Assembly: GCA_051867815.1 (NCBI GenBank)
Contig: JBJDZD010000017.1
Location: forward strand, 1 to 19,782
Reading direction: 5' to 3'
DNA from: CAG-390 sp051867815
Lineage (GTDB): Bacteria > Bacillota > Clostridia > Oscillospirales > CAG-272
Length of the DNA: 19,782 nucleotides
Below the pieces are notes generated by a model. The model had not been told where the DNA came from. It was given only the letters and a program-made list of their open reading frames with translations, and searched no databases. Shown piece after piece: positions 1 through 7,468 of the stretch. The translations under genes were made by a program, and so were the position numbers. The stretch's first letter is position 1. Every line of letters begins with the position of its first letter.

Positions 1-1
1 C

Positions 2-41
2 AAAAAACAAAGCCTATCTCTCGCTTGAGAGATAGACTTTG
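2..41 (-). terminator. Intrinsic terminator of the two-component operon
   Basis: Read on the minus strand, a stem made by positions 41-27 and 22-8 (GAGAGATAG pairing with CTATCTCTC, continued by CAAAG/CTTTG after one A-C mismatch) encloses a 4-nt loop and is followed directly by six T residues (positions 7-2). It lies about 80 bp after the histidine kinase stop codon, so it most likely ends that transcript. Confidence 0.7.
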
Positions 42-51
42 TCAGTAATCT

Positions 52-88
52 GAGGGCACCGCTCATTTGCGGTGCCCTCGACCTTTTT
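52..88 (+). terminator. Second hairpin, probable plus-strand terminator
   Basis: An 11-bp perfect inverted repeat (GAGGGCACCGC at 52-62 and its complement at 69-79) with a 6-nt loop is followed on the plus strand by a short T run at 84-88. On the minus strand it has no T tail. It probably ends a plus-strand gene lying before the window and converging on the histidine kinase. Confidence 0.45.
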
Positions 89-118
89 GTATAATACGTT
101 CGTCAAGCCAAAGCGTTC

Positions 119-1183
119 TCAATACTGCTTCCGCGGCAGTGTTACGGTAAAGGTAGTCTTTCCGTTTTGGCTTTCCGCTTTGATTTTACCGTGATGAAGT
201 TCGCAGACCCTTTTGACGATTGCAAGTCCGATGCCGTTGCCCTCGGAGTAATGGGATTCGTCGGCTTGATAAAACTTGTTGAATATTCTGGAGAGACTTT
301 CAGGCGGAATCTCTTTTCCGTTGTTGGAGACGGCAATGCGCGTTTCATTCTCGGTTTCGGCAATCTCGACTCGAACCCTGCCGCCGTGCTCCGAGAACTT
401 AACGGCATTATCCAGCAGGTTTATCCATACCTGCTTTAGCAGCTCCTCGTTGGCGTAGATCATGTGCTCGCCGAAATCAATATCCATATCCAAGTCCTTC
501 TGCGCCCATTTATCGGCAAGCAGAAGAACGGCGGAACGTATCTGCTCGGAAAGATTGAATTTCGTTACGTCGGTGAGTATGGTTTGATTTTCAACCTTGG
601 TCAGATTCAGCACGTTTGTCGCCATGTAGGAGAGCCGCAGGGATTCCTCCTCGATGATTGCAAGATATTCTTCCTTTTGCTCATCGGTGAGACTGCCGTG
701 CCTGAGCAGCTTGGCAAAACCCGCAATGGAGACGATGGGGGTCTTGAACTCGTGGGAAAAGTTGTTCGTAAAATCGCTTCTCAAAACCTCGGTGTGTTCA
801 AGCTCCTCGGCGGCGCAGTTGAAGCTCTTTTCTATCTCCATAAAGGTCGGGTGACTGTCAAGCGGCTTACCGAAGGACAGTCTTGCCTTAAAATCTCCCT
901 TTGACAAACGGTTCAGCTGGTCTATCATACGGTTAACGGGCATCAGCAATATTTTGCTTGAAAGCATAGTGAGAACAAAGCCGATGAGCATACTGATGAG
1001 CGACATGAAAAGCACGACGTCGCCGAAATTCAACTGACCGTTAATGGACGTTATAACGCCGAGGCGAAGCAAAATGTAGACGGTCAATATCGTAAGCACC
1101 ATAGCCATGGTGATGATAATGAATACCAGCACCGAAACGAGGAGCGTTAAGGCGAACCTTTGCTTGCGATTTTCTATGGTCAT
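119..1183 (-). CDS. Sensor histidine kinase (HAMP, HisKA, HATPase_c)
   Basis: Membrane histidine kinase of 354 residues that autophosphorylates and passes phosphate to the regulator encoded just upstream. Two hydrophobic segments (about 11-38 and 56-78) leave an outer loop of only about 17 residues, so it may sense something within or near the membrane. A HAMP-like linker covers about 78-130. The H box is SHEFKTP with the phospho-accepting His144. The N box is NLLDNA at 255-260. The F box is near FNKFYQAD (301-308) and the G2 box is GNGIGL (315-320). The G1 box is degenerate: SNNGKEIP at 286-293 has Asn287 and Glu291 where the family usually has Asp and Gly. Its ATG overlaps the regulator's TGA by 4 bp (ATGA), which implies coupled translation. 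The signal sensed cannot be told from the sequence. Confidence 0.93.
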   Translation of the reverse strand: MTIENRKQRFALTLLVSVLVFIIITMAMVLTILTVYILLRLGVITSINGQLNFGDVVLFMSLISMLIGFVLTMLSSKILLMPVNRMIDQLNRLSKGDFKARLSFGKPLDSHPTFMEIEKSFNCAAEELEHTEVLRSDFTNNFSHEFKTPIVSIAGFAKLLRHGSLTDEQKEEYLAIIEEESLRLSYMATNVLNLTKVENQTILTDVTKFNLSEQIRSAVLLLADKWAQKDLDMDIDFGEHMIYANEELLKQVWINLLDNAVKFSEHGGRVRVEIAETENETRIAVSNNGKEIPPESLSRIFNKFYQADESHYSEGNGIGLAIVKRVCELHHGKIKAESQNGKTTFTVTLPRKQY

Positions 1184-1854
1184 ACCTTTTTTACCGCCTT
1201 ATATCCGAGTCCGCGTACCGACTCTATTTCAAATTCCGTCCAGCCCTCAAAACGCTTGCGAAGTCTGCCGACGTGAACGGTCACGGTCTCCCAACCGGTT
1301 TCGCTGTCGGTTCCCCAGATCTCATCCATTAACTGAATTCGGGTAAAAATCTGCCCGGGATAGGAGAGCAGTTTGTAGAGAAGCAAAAATTCCTTTTGAG
1401 GAAGCTCCTGAACCTCGCCGTTTCGGCTGACGGTCAGCGAGTCGTAGTCAAGGGTGACGTCGCCGATGACGATTTTATGCTCGCTTACGATTTTAGCTCG
1501 ACGCAGCAGAGCCTTGATGCGCATGAGCAGCTTGTCCTCGTCAATGGGCTTGGTTATGTAATCGTCCGTGCCGACGAGAAAGCCCTTTTTCTCATCCGCC
1601 GGAAGATGCTTTGCCGTTACCATCAAAATAGGAAGATTATTATCTGTTTCACGAATGAGCCTCGTAAACTCGTAGCCGTCCATCTTAGGCATCATAATAT
1701 CAAGCACGACAAGGTCGATATGCTCCCGTTCCATAACTTCAAGGGCTTCTTCGCCGTTAGTGGCGGTAAAAACGGTATAGTTTGCATTTTTCAGGATGGC
1801 GGAGATGAGCATACGGATGTGTTTGTCGTCGTCTGCGACAAGAATATGAAACAT
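1180..1854 (-). CDS. OmpR/PhoB-family response regulator
   Basis: DNA-binding response regulator of 224 residues, the usual size for the family. The receiver domain (about 1-120) has the acidic pocket DDD at 8-10, the phospho-acceptor Asp52 in VLDIMMPKMDG, Thr80, and Lys102 in TKP. A winged-helix DNA-binding domain follows (about 125-222), containing the typical GYKAV end of the wing. The start is supported by a strong AGGAGG site about 8 nt upstream (read on the minus strand) and by a consensus promoter at 1899-1927. It is the first gene of a two-gene operon with the histidine kinase. Its targets are not visible from sequence. The divergent neighbour ftsH, across the 506-bp gap, is a possible target but there is no direct evidence for that. 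Confidence 0.94.
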   Translation of the reverse strand: MFHILVADDDKHIRMLISAILKNANYTVFTATNGEEALEVMEREHIDLVVLDIMMPKMDGYEFTRLIRETDNNLPILMVTAKHLPADEKKGFLVGTDDYITKPIDEDKLLMRIKALLRRAKIVSEHKIVIGDVTLDYDSLTVSRNGEVQELPQKEFLLLYKLLSYPGQIFTRIQLMDEIWGTDSETGWETVTVHVGRLRKRFEGWTEFEIESVRGLGYKAVKKV

Positions 1855-1898
1855 GGCGTTCCTCCTCGGAAGTCTTTTGAGTATTATATGTACTTAAT

Positions 1899-1927
1899 AT
1901 TGTATTCGCACGGGTGAACCGTGTCAA
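1899..1927 (-). promoter_or_regulatory. Sigma-A type promoter of the two-component operon
   Basis: Read on the minus strand: -35 TTGACA (1927-1922), a 17-bp spacer and -10 TACAAT (1904-1899). The expected transcription start is about 37 nt before the regulator's ATG. Only one base departs from the consensus hexamers, so strong basal transcription is likely. Confidence 0.8.
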
Positions 1928-2130
1928 GAGCTATTCCGCGAAATTCAAAAATTTTTTAAAAATCCAAGAGAGTTCAACTTTCGTAACCGACGCCGAAAAC
2001 GGAATAAATTTTTTCTGTATTCGGTAAATTAATTGTGATTGTTTCGTTTCAGTTTAGATTTCCGTAGTAAAATTTCAACGCAAAAGGCAAATGCCTTGAA
2101 TTTTGACACTTTGTAATCAATCTTATCCGC
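1928..2130. other. A+T-rich gene-free spacer upstream of ftsH
   Basis: No coding signal was found on either strand. The stretch has A/T runs around 1950-1970 and 2007-2013 and a small inverted repeat AAGGCA/TGCCTT near 2084-2097. A TTGACA at 2103-2108 has no acceptable -10 hexamer 16-18 bp downstream. The ftsH promoter is presumably here or inside the adjacent element, but I cannot place it. Confidence 0.5.
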
Positions 2131-2141
2131 AAAATCCGACA

Positions 2142-2329
2142 ATAGCCGATTGTAAAAGTCAGAGATTTTCAATTAAAATCGTTTTTTCGGTGGCTTTGCC
2201 GACGAAAAAACACCTTCCCCGCGAGCAAAGCGAGTCCGCGCGCCTCGGGGAGCCGTAGCGGCTGATAAGCGCGCGAAAACCCGCCGCGCGGTCATCAATT
2301 GTAAAACGCAGAGTTTTACAATTGGCTAA
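2142..2329. mobile_element. MITE-like element with terminal inverted repeats and flanking direct repeats
   Basis: Ends are near-perfect inverted repeats: TAGCCGATTGTAAAA at 2143-2157 and TTTTACAATTGGCTA at 2314-2328 (14 of 15 match). Outside each end, one base away, lies an identical 11-bp direct repeat AAAATCCGACA at 2131-2141 and 2330-2340, as a target duplication would look. The right end is also a perfect local hairpin, with a 12-bp arm at 2296-2307 and its complement at 2313-2324 around a 5-nt loop. The left end (2149-2173) folds imperfectly in the same way. The interior is G+C-rich from about 2212 to 2290, including CGCGCG motifs, and has a 9-bp inverted repeat GTTTTTTCG/CGAAAAAAC at 2181-2189 and 2203-2211. 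No transposase or credible coding frame is inside. It ends about 15 nt before the ftsH ribosome site. It could instead be a structured intergenic repeat rather than a transposon derivative. Confidence 0.62.
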
Positions 2330-2360
2330 AAAATCCGACAGATAAAGGAGGGTATCCCCC

Positions 2361-4184
2361 ATGAATGAAGTAAAACGCCCTAAAAAGCCGTTGATTTTTT
2401 ATTACGGCATCGTACTCTGTATCGTGATCCTGCTTAACATGATAGTCGTGCCGTGGTTTTTGGAGCGGCAGGTCAAGGAGGTCGATTACGGTACCTTTAT
2501 GACCATGACAGAAGAAGGAAATATCGGTCTTGTTGAAATCAGCGAATCGGAAAATCAAATAACCTTTACCGATAAGGAAGAGAAGCAGATCTATAAAACC
2601 GCAATGGTATCCGACCCCAATCTGACCGAGCGGTTGTACGCCGCAGGTGCGCAGTTCCGCGGTCAGGTTATCGAAGAACCGAACTGGCTGTTGAACTTCC
2701 TGCTTACTTGGGTTTTGCCGATAGTGATTTTTATCGGTATCGGTCAGTATATGTCCAAGAAGATGATGGAAAAAGCCGGTGGCGGCTCAGGTTCCATGAT
2801 GTTCAACATGGGCAAGTCCAATGCCAAGGTTTACGTCAAATCCTCCGACGGTATAAAGTTTACCGACGTTGAGGGCGTTGACGAGGCCCAGGAAAGCCTG
2901 CAAGAGGTAGTTGACTATCTCCACAATCCCAAGAAATACAGCGAAATCGGCGCTCAAATGCCCAAGGGCATTTTGCTCGTCGGCCCTCCCGGTACCGGTA
3001 AAACGATGCTTGCCAAAGCGGTTGCAGGTGAAGCCGGAGTTCCGTTCTTCTCTATGAGCGGCTCGGAGTTCGTTGAAATGTTCGTCGGCATGGGCGCATC
3101 CAAGGTTCGTGATCTGTTCAAGCAGGCAAAGGAAAAAGCACCTTGCATCGTATTCATCGACGAGATCGATGCAATCGGCGGTAAGCGCAGTACGGGAGGC
3201 ACGGGCGGACACGATGAGCGCGAGCAGACGCTCAATCAGCTCCTCACCGAAATGGACGGCTTTGAGGGCAATACCGGCGTCATTATTCTCGCGGCGACCA
3301 ACCGTCCCGAATCTCTTGACCCGGCGCTGACCCGTCCCGGTCGTTTCGACCGCCGGGTACCCGTGGAGCTGCCCGATCTCAAGGGCAGAGAAGCAATTCT
3401 CAGGGTTCACGCCAAGAAAGTTAAGACCGAGCCGAACATAGACTATACTCAGGTTGCCCGCATGGCGTCGGGTGCTTCGGGCGCGGAGCTTGCCAATATC
3501 GTAAACGAAGCGGCTCTTCGTGCCGTCCGTGCCGGCAGAACGGCGGTCACACAAGCCGACCTTGAGGAAAGCATCGAGGTCGTTATTGCCGGATATCAGA
3601 AGAAAAACGCCATCCTCACCGACAAGGAGAAAATGGTAGTGGCGTACCACGAGATCGGTCACGCATTGGTTGCCGCCAAGCAGACGAACTCAGCTCCCGT
3701 GCAGAAAATTACCATTGTACCCCGTACCTCCGGAGCGCTCGGCTACACTATGCAGGTAGAGGAAGACAACCACTACCTGATGAACAAGGAAGAAATTGAA
3801 AACAAGATCGCAACCTATACCGGTGGCCGTGCGGCAGAGGAGATCGCCGTCGGCTCCATTACGACGGGCGCGTCCAACGACATCGAACAGGCTACCAAGC
3901 TTGCCCGTGCCATGATAACCCGTTTCGGTATGAGTGAGGATTTCGGTATGGTCGCTCTTGAAACCGTAACCAATCAATATCTCGGTGGAGATGCCTCTCT
4001 CGCTTGCTCTGCCGAAACACAAGCCGAGGTTGACCGCCAGGTGGTCGTTCTTGTGAAAAAGCAGTACGAAAAAGCAAAACAGATCATCACCGAGAACAAG
4101 AAAAAGCTCGACGAACTCGCGCAGTATCTTTATGTTAACGAAACCATTACCGGCGAAGAGTTTATGAGTATTCTCAATGCTTAA
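2361..4184 (+). CDS. ftsH: ATP-dependent zinc metalloprotease FtsH
   Basis: Membrane AAA+ protease of 607 residues that degrades misfolded membrane proteins and short-lived regulators. Transmembrane segments lie at about 11-34 and 111-130, enclosing a small extracytoplasmic domain. The AAA module has Walker A GPPGTGKT (208-215), the pore motif FVG (241-243), Walker B VFIDEID (264-270) and the second region of homology ending RPGRFDRR (325-332). The protease domain carries the zinc motif HEIGH (430-434) and the third ligand Asp507 in ASNDIEQAT. All catalytic residues are present and the length fits the family, with only a short C-terminal tail. The ATG follows a strong AAAGGAGGG site. The 5' leader is interrupted by the MITE-like element. 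The downstream membrane and glycosyltransferase genes are on the same strand without an obvious terminator; an 8-bp hairpin at 4187-4206 lacks a T tail. Confidence 0.97.
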   Translation: MNEVKRPKKPLIFYYGIVLCIVILLNMIVVPWFLERQVKEVDYGTFMTMTEEGNIGLVEISESENQITFTDKEEKQIYKTAMVSDPNLTERLYAAGAQFRGQVIEEPNWLLNFLLTWVLPIVIFIGIGQYMSKKMMEKAGGGSGSMMFNMGKSNAKVYVKSSDGIKFTDVEGVDEAQESLQEVVDYLHNPKKYSEIGAQMPKGILLVGPPGTGKTMLAKAVAGEAGVPFFSMSGSEFVEMFVGMGASKVRDLFKQAKEKAPCIVFIDEIDAIGGKRSTGGTGGHDEREQTLNQLLTEMDGFEGNTGVIILAATNRPESLDPALTRPGRFDRRVPVELPDLKGREAILRVHAKKVKTEPNIDYTQVARMASGASGAELANIVNEAALRAVRAGRTAVTQADLEESIEVVIAGYQKKNAILTDKEKMVVAYHEIGHALVAAKQTNSAPVQKITIVPRTSGALGYTMQVEEDNHYLMNKEEIENKIATYTGGRAAEEIAVGSITTGASNDIEQATKLARAMITRFGMSEDFGMVALETVTNQYLGGDASLACSAETQAEVDRQVVVLVKKQYEKAKQIITENKKKLDELAQYLYVNETITGEEFMSILNA

Positions 4185-4259
4185 AGCGGTAACGGTCGCG
4201 TTGCCGACCCTGGCGGCGGAAGCAATATGCGGCATATACAGGACGAAAAGGATGGTTAT

Positions 4260-4970
4260 ATGGAATTGACAGTGGAGAAAAAATTGGCGATAGTCCAAAA
4301 AATCATATTTGTTGCCTTTTGGCTTGTATTCGTGGTGCTGTGCTTCGTATATCGTGACGAGATTACGGTTGAGCGTATCACAAGCTTTACGCCCGATGAG
4401 CCGCTTTTGGCGGCACTCGTCATGATAGTGCTTTTTGCTCTGAAAAGTGTCAGCTTATTCGTCTACGGCGGTATTCTGTATGCGGCTTGCGGAATAATTT
4501 TTCCATTGCCGCAGGCGATTATCATAAATACCGTGGGAACCTTTGTAATGACTATCATTCCTTACCTCATCGGCAGAAAGTCGGGAAGCAAGGCCATTGC
4601 AAAACTGACCGAGAAAAGCAGAAAGCTTGAGCTTTTGCACGACGCTTCAAACAGAAACGGCTTTTTCGTGTCATTTTTCGTGCGTATCGTGGGGCTTCTG
4701 CCGAGCGACCTTGTGGGGATCTATCTCGGTGCAAGCGGTATCAGCTTCGGTAAATACGTGAGCGGCACGATGCTCGGATTGTTCTCGGCGGTCGTTGCCT
4801 TTTCGGTAATGGGTATGAGTGCGGACGATCCCACATCACCTGCCTTTATCATATCTGCGGCGGCCGAGATCGGACTTTGCATACTGTCATTGGTTTTATA
4901 CTTTGTTTTAGCGCGGAGAAAAAAGAAAAAGGACTGTGCCGACATTAGTCAAACGGAGGAATCAAATTGA
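4260..4970 (+). CDS. VTT/DedA-like (TVP38/TMEM64 family) membrane protein
   Basis: Polytopic membrane protein of 236 residues. A hydrophobic helix lies near residues 10-30, followed by a VTT (SNARE-associated) domain of several membrane segments. The family pattern is visible as a pair of hydrophobic blocks around an FFVRIVGLLPSDLVGIYLG-type stretch with conserved Arg, Pro and Gly. The C-terminus is a hydrophobic helix followed by a Lys/Arg-rich cytoplasmic tail. Members of the wider VTT/DedA group are linked to lipid scrambling or flipping and membrane homeostasis, so a role in moving lipid intermediates fits the flanking glycosyltransferases; that part is inference. I prefer the ATG at 4260, preceded by AAAGGATG, over an in-frame ATG at 4227 with a weaker site. 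The stop codon overlaps the TTG start of the next gene. Confidence 0.82.
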   Translation: MELTVEKKLAIVQKIIFVAFWLVFVVLCFVYRDEITVERITSFTPDEPLLAALVMIVLFALKSVSLFVYGGILYAACGIIFPLPQAIIINTVGTFVMTIIPYLIGRKSGSKAIAKLTEKSRKLELLHDASNRNGFFVSFFVRIVGLLPSDLVGIYLGASGISFGKYVSGTMLGLFSAVVAFSVMGMSADDPTSPAFIISAAAEIGLCILSLVLYFVLARRKKKKDCADISQTEESN

Positions 4971-5782
4971 ACACGGAACGCGAAAAAATCAACATACTCG
5001 TTACGCTGGATGCAAATTACATTCCATATCTCAATGTTATGCTCTCGTCGCTGATACATACCAACCGAGAGGTTTTCTTTGATGTGTATCTGCTCCAATC
5101 CTCGGTAAAAGATCAGGACACCCTCGAAACCTCCCGAATTCTCGGGGGCAACGGCAGGCTTATTTTGGTAAATGCAAACGAGGTGGAGTTAGAGGACGCA
5201 CCAACGTCATCCCGGTATCCCAAGGAGATATACTACCGCATATTTGCGGCTAAATATCTGCCTGCGGATCTTGACCGCATTTTATACCTCGACCCCGATA
5301 TTATCGTAAACGGCGATATACGGGAGCTGTATCACTTGCCGATGGACGAGTATTATTTTGCGGCGGCCTCCCATACCGGACTGCTGATGACAACCTTCAA
5401 CAGCATCCGCCTCGATATGGATGATAACAGCCCTTATATCAATTCGGGCGTCATGCTGATGAATCTTGAGCTGCTCCGCAAAGAGCAAAACTTCGACGAC
5501 GTATTCCGCTTCATCAAAAAAAGAAAAGCATTTCTGATGCTTCCCGACCAGGACGTAATAAGCAGTCTTTACGGAAGCAAGATCTACGCCCTCGATACTT
5601 ATCGCTACAACATGACCGAGAGGCTGTTAAAGCAGCAGATATTTGAACGCGATCTTGATCTGGAGTGGGTAAAAAGTCATTCCGTGATCATTCATTACTG
5701 CGGAAGGAACAAGCCGTGGAAGGAAAACTATTCCGGACAACTTGATGTATTTTATAAAGATGCCGTAAGGCGTATGGGCTGA
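4967..5782 (+). CDS. GT8-family glycosyltransferase
   Basis: Cytoplasmic GT-A fold glycosyltransferase of 271 residues, of the family that transfers glucose or galactose from a UDP-sugar to lipopolysaccharide, teichoic or glycolipid acceptors. The N-terminus (NILVTLDANYIPYLNVMLSS) is the usual UDP-sugar entry strand and helix. The metal-binding DxD is DPD at 109-111 within YLDPDIIV. The motif INSGVMLMNL follows at 158-167, LPDQD at 192-196, and the C-terminal metal-ligand region IIHYCGRNKPW at 241-251 contains His243. The start is TTG at 4967, overlapping the preceding TGA (TTGA) and placed after a GGAGG site, so it is translationally coupled to the VTT gene. Acceptor and sugar cannot be read from the sequence. 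The two neighbours suggest envelope glycolipid synthesis. Confidence 0.9.
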   Translation: MNTEREKINILVTLDANYIPYLNVMLSSLIHTNREVFFDVYLLQSSVKDQDTLETSRILGGNGRLILVNANEVELEDAPTSSRYPKEIYYRIFAAKYLPADLDRILYLDPDIIVNGDIRELYHLPMDEYYFAAASHTGLLMTTFNSIRLDMDDNSPYINSGVMLMNLELLRKEQNFDDVFRFIKKRKAFLMLPDQDVISSLYGSKIYALDTYRYNMTERLLKQQIFERDLDLEWVKSHSVIIHYCGRNKPWKENYSGQLDVFYKDAVRRMG

Positions 5783-5802
5783 ATTTTGAGAGGAGACGGA
5801 AA

Positions 5803-6109
5803 ATGCCAACCGAATTTTTTGCGCTGTTGATCGTCGCAACCGTGGTGTCTTTCCTCGGCTTTGGGGTTGAAAATATCCGTCTTTCCTTGACCAAAGGATA
5901 TATGGATAACCGCAGCGTGCATTTGCCGCACGGTACGGCAAGCTTAATACCGTCGTTTTGTACGTGGTAATGATGCTCCCGGTCATTTCCCCGGAATATC
6001 AAACGTGCTTGCGGATATACTTATCATTATCAGCGGAATAGTTATGCTGATGTCCCTTGCTTTATACACAAGATTCTGCACGAAGCCGTTTTTTAATTGC
6101 ATTTTCTGA
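5803..6109 (+). pseudogene. Decayed multi-pass membrane protein gene (ABC_trans_CmpB-like)
   Basis: An AGGAG site precedes an ATG at 5803. The first frame encodes about 48 plausible residues (MPTEFFALLIVATVVSFLGF, then a segment with ENIRLSLTKGYMDNR and HLP), then stops at 5968-5970 after an unrelated tail. A second frame carries a hydrophobic stretch LNTVVLYVVMMLPVISP (about 5943-5993), and a third carries GISNVLADILIIISGIVMLM and a basic end up to the TGA at 6107-6109. Reading through needs at least two frameshifts, and the total is much shorter than the family I know. The start resembles the N-terminus of the putative ABC-transporter type IV membrane family (SFLGF..E, then NR..HLP). It lies between two glycosyltransferase genes and keeps its ribosome site, which suggests recent decay. 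Sequencing error could explain one shift, but not the apparent internal deletion. Confidence 0.6.
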
Positions 6110-6148
6110 GAATAGACTTGATAAGCTCGAAAGAAAGGAAAGCGTAGC

Positions 6149-7300
6149 ATGCGAATTCTGATTTTAAGCTGTAATACGGGCGAGGGTCACAATTCATGTG
6201 CAAAAGCACTCAAAGAGGTCTTTGACGAAAAGGGGCATTACTGCGTGATCGAGAATGCTCTTGAATTCGTATCAAAAAACACCTCGACGGTGATTTCAAA
6301 GGGGTACACCTTCATTTACAGGCATCTGCCCGGTGCCTTCCGCCTCGGATATAACTTTGCGGAAAAGCATCCGGGTGCATATTATGAAGGTTCGTTATTG
6401 TATAAGTACTTTTGCAGGGGCAAACAGCGTCTTGCCGATTATATAGATTCCGGCGAGTTTGATATCGTGATCTGTACCCATGTCGTTGCCGGCATTCTCG
6501 TTACCGATGCAAGAAAAGTGTGCGCCACCGAGTTTTTAACCGCTTTCGTCAGTACGGATTACACCTGCAGTCCGACCACCGAGGCTTCCGACCTTGACTT
6601 GTATTTCATCCCCGACGATACGCTGAAAAATGAGTTTACCGAATACGGAATACCCGAAGCCAAGCTTGTTCCCGGCGGTATCCCCGTACGGCAGATGTTT
6701 CATACAAACACCGATAAAGAGTCCGCCAAAATTGCAGAAGGCATTGATGCGAGCCACCGCCACCTTCTGGTCATGAGCAGCAGTATGGGATGCGGTCCAA
6801 TTGAAACTCTGGTATTCTTGATTTCCAAATCGCTCCGCGAGGACGAGGAGCTGACGGTCGTTTGCGGTACAAACAAGCGTATGAAGAAAAAGCTCGAAAC
6901 ACTCCACCGTAATTCGCCGAACATCCATATCCGAGGTTACGTTACGGATATGTCCTCGCTGATGGACAGCGCCGATCTGTATCTTACCAAGCCCGGCGGT
7001 ATCAGTGTGACGGAAGCCAAGCACAAGCGCTTGCCGATGGCGTTCGTTGATGCCGTTGCAGGCTATGAGGAGTATAACCGACGTTTCTTTGTGGAAAAAG
7101 GCTGTGCGGTATCGGCAAAAAACATCATCTCTCTTTCCAAGCGTTGTATCGCCATTCTCCGGGACGGCGTCGGACTGTCAAAAATGGAAGCCTGCTTTGA
7201 CAATGTGGACCGCAATAATTCGGCGCAGTTCATTTGCGAATATCTGACCAATATAATCATCTGCAAAAACCGCATAACAAAGAATCCGTCGCCTCGGTGA
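6149..7300 (+). CDS. UgtP/MGDG-synthase-like diacylglycerol glycosyltransferase
   Basis: GT28-type glycosyltransferase of 383 residues, similar to processive diacylglycerol glucosyltransferase (UgtP) and plant MGDG synthase, which add glucose or galactose to diacylglycerol at the inner membrane face. The N-terminal domain starts MRILILSCNTGEGHNSCAKA; the GxGH at 11-14 is the family's acceptor-binding motif. The C-terminal nucleotide-sugar domain shows SSSMGCGP (210-217), VVCGTNKRMK (237-246) and KPGGISVTEA (281-290). A purine-rich AAAGGAAAG site precedes the ATG. In Gram-positive bacteria such glycolipids stabilise the bilayer and anchor lipoteichoic acid. Together with the GT8 and VTT genes it suggests a membrane glycolipid block. 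The last 15 or so residues overlap a weak hairpin at the stop codon. Confidence 0.87.
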   Translation: MRILILSCNTGEGHNSCAKALKEVFDEKGHYCVIENALEFVSKNTSTVISKGYTFIYRHLPGAFRLGYNFAEKHPGAYYEGSLLYKYFCRGKQRLADYIDSGEFDIVICTHVVAGILVTDARKVCATEFLTAFVSTDYTCSPTTEASDLDLYFIPDDTLKNEFTEYGIPEAKLVPGGIPVRQMFHTNTDKESAKIAEGIDASHRHLLVMSSSMGCGPIETLVFLISKSLREDEELTVVCGTNKRMKKKLETLHRNSPNIHIRGYVTDMSSLMDSADLYLTKPGGISVTEAKHKRLPMAFVDAVAGYEEYNRRFFVEKGCAVSAKNIISLSKRCIAILRDGVGLSKMEACFDNVDRNNSAQFICEYLTNIIICKNRITKNPSPR

Positions 7301-7310
7301 CGGGCTCTTT
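7279..7310 (+). terminator. Weak hairpin at the end of the glycosyltransferase gene
   Basis: AAAGAATCCGTC (7279-7290) can pair with GACGGGCTCTTT (7299-7310), with one A-C mismatch and one G-U pair, around an 8-nt loop. The 3' side ends in CTCTTTCGTT, a poor U tail. It includes the stop codon at 7298-7300. It is the only candidate terminator between ftsH and the lipoprotein promoter. Confidence 0.35.
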
Positions 7311-7374
7311 CGTTATGAAAACGTCGTTGTTATGCCTCAAATGTGAAAAAAGTGTTAACTTACGATTACAACTA

Positions 7375-7403
7375 TTGCCGATGTTCTCAAAACATGGTAT
7401 CAT
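7375..7403 (+). promoter_or_regulatory. Promoter of the GH71/99-like lipoprotein gene
   Basis: -35 TTGCCG (7375-7380), a 17-bp spacer and -10 TATCAT (7398-7403). The spacer contains a small inverted repeat ATGTT-CTCAA-AACAT (7381-7395), a possible operator, though short. The predicted leader holds a 7-bp hairpin CCGGGGA/TCCCCGG at 7418-7424 and 7435-7441, just before the AAAGGAG ribosome site at 7450-7456. Confidence 0.6.
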
Positions 7404-7468
7404 ATAAGACAGAAATGCCGGGGAGAGAATTTCGTCCCCGGGGACAACCAAAGGAGAACAGTCAATCA

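Noticed and set aside
2103..2108. TTGACA as a -35 element for ftsH
   Set aside because: No acceptable -10 hexamer lies 16-18 bp downstream, either in the present sequence or after removing the element between the direct repeats.
2787..3662. A 291-codon open frame antisense to ftsH
   Set aside because: ftsH is unmistakable here, and the minus-strand product shows no family pattern.
4187..4206. Hairpin after ftsH as a terminator
   Set aside because: An 8-bp stem CGGTAACG/CGTTGCCG is present but is followed by ACCCTGG, with no T tail, so read-through is expected.
7343..7468. Longer start for the GH71/99-like gene at 7343
   Set aside because: It would begin upstream of the promoter and place 42 residues before an obvious signal peptide.
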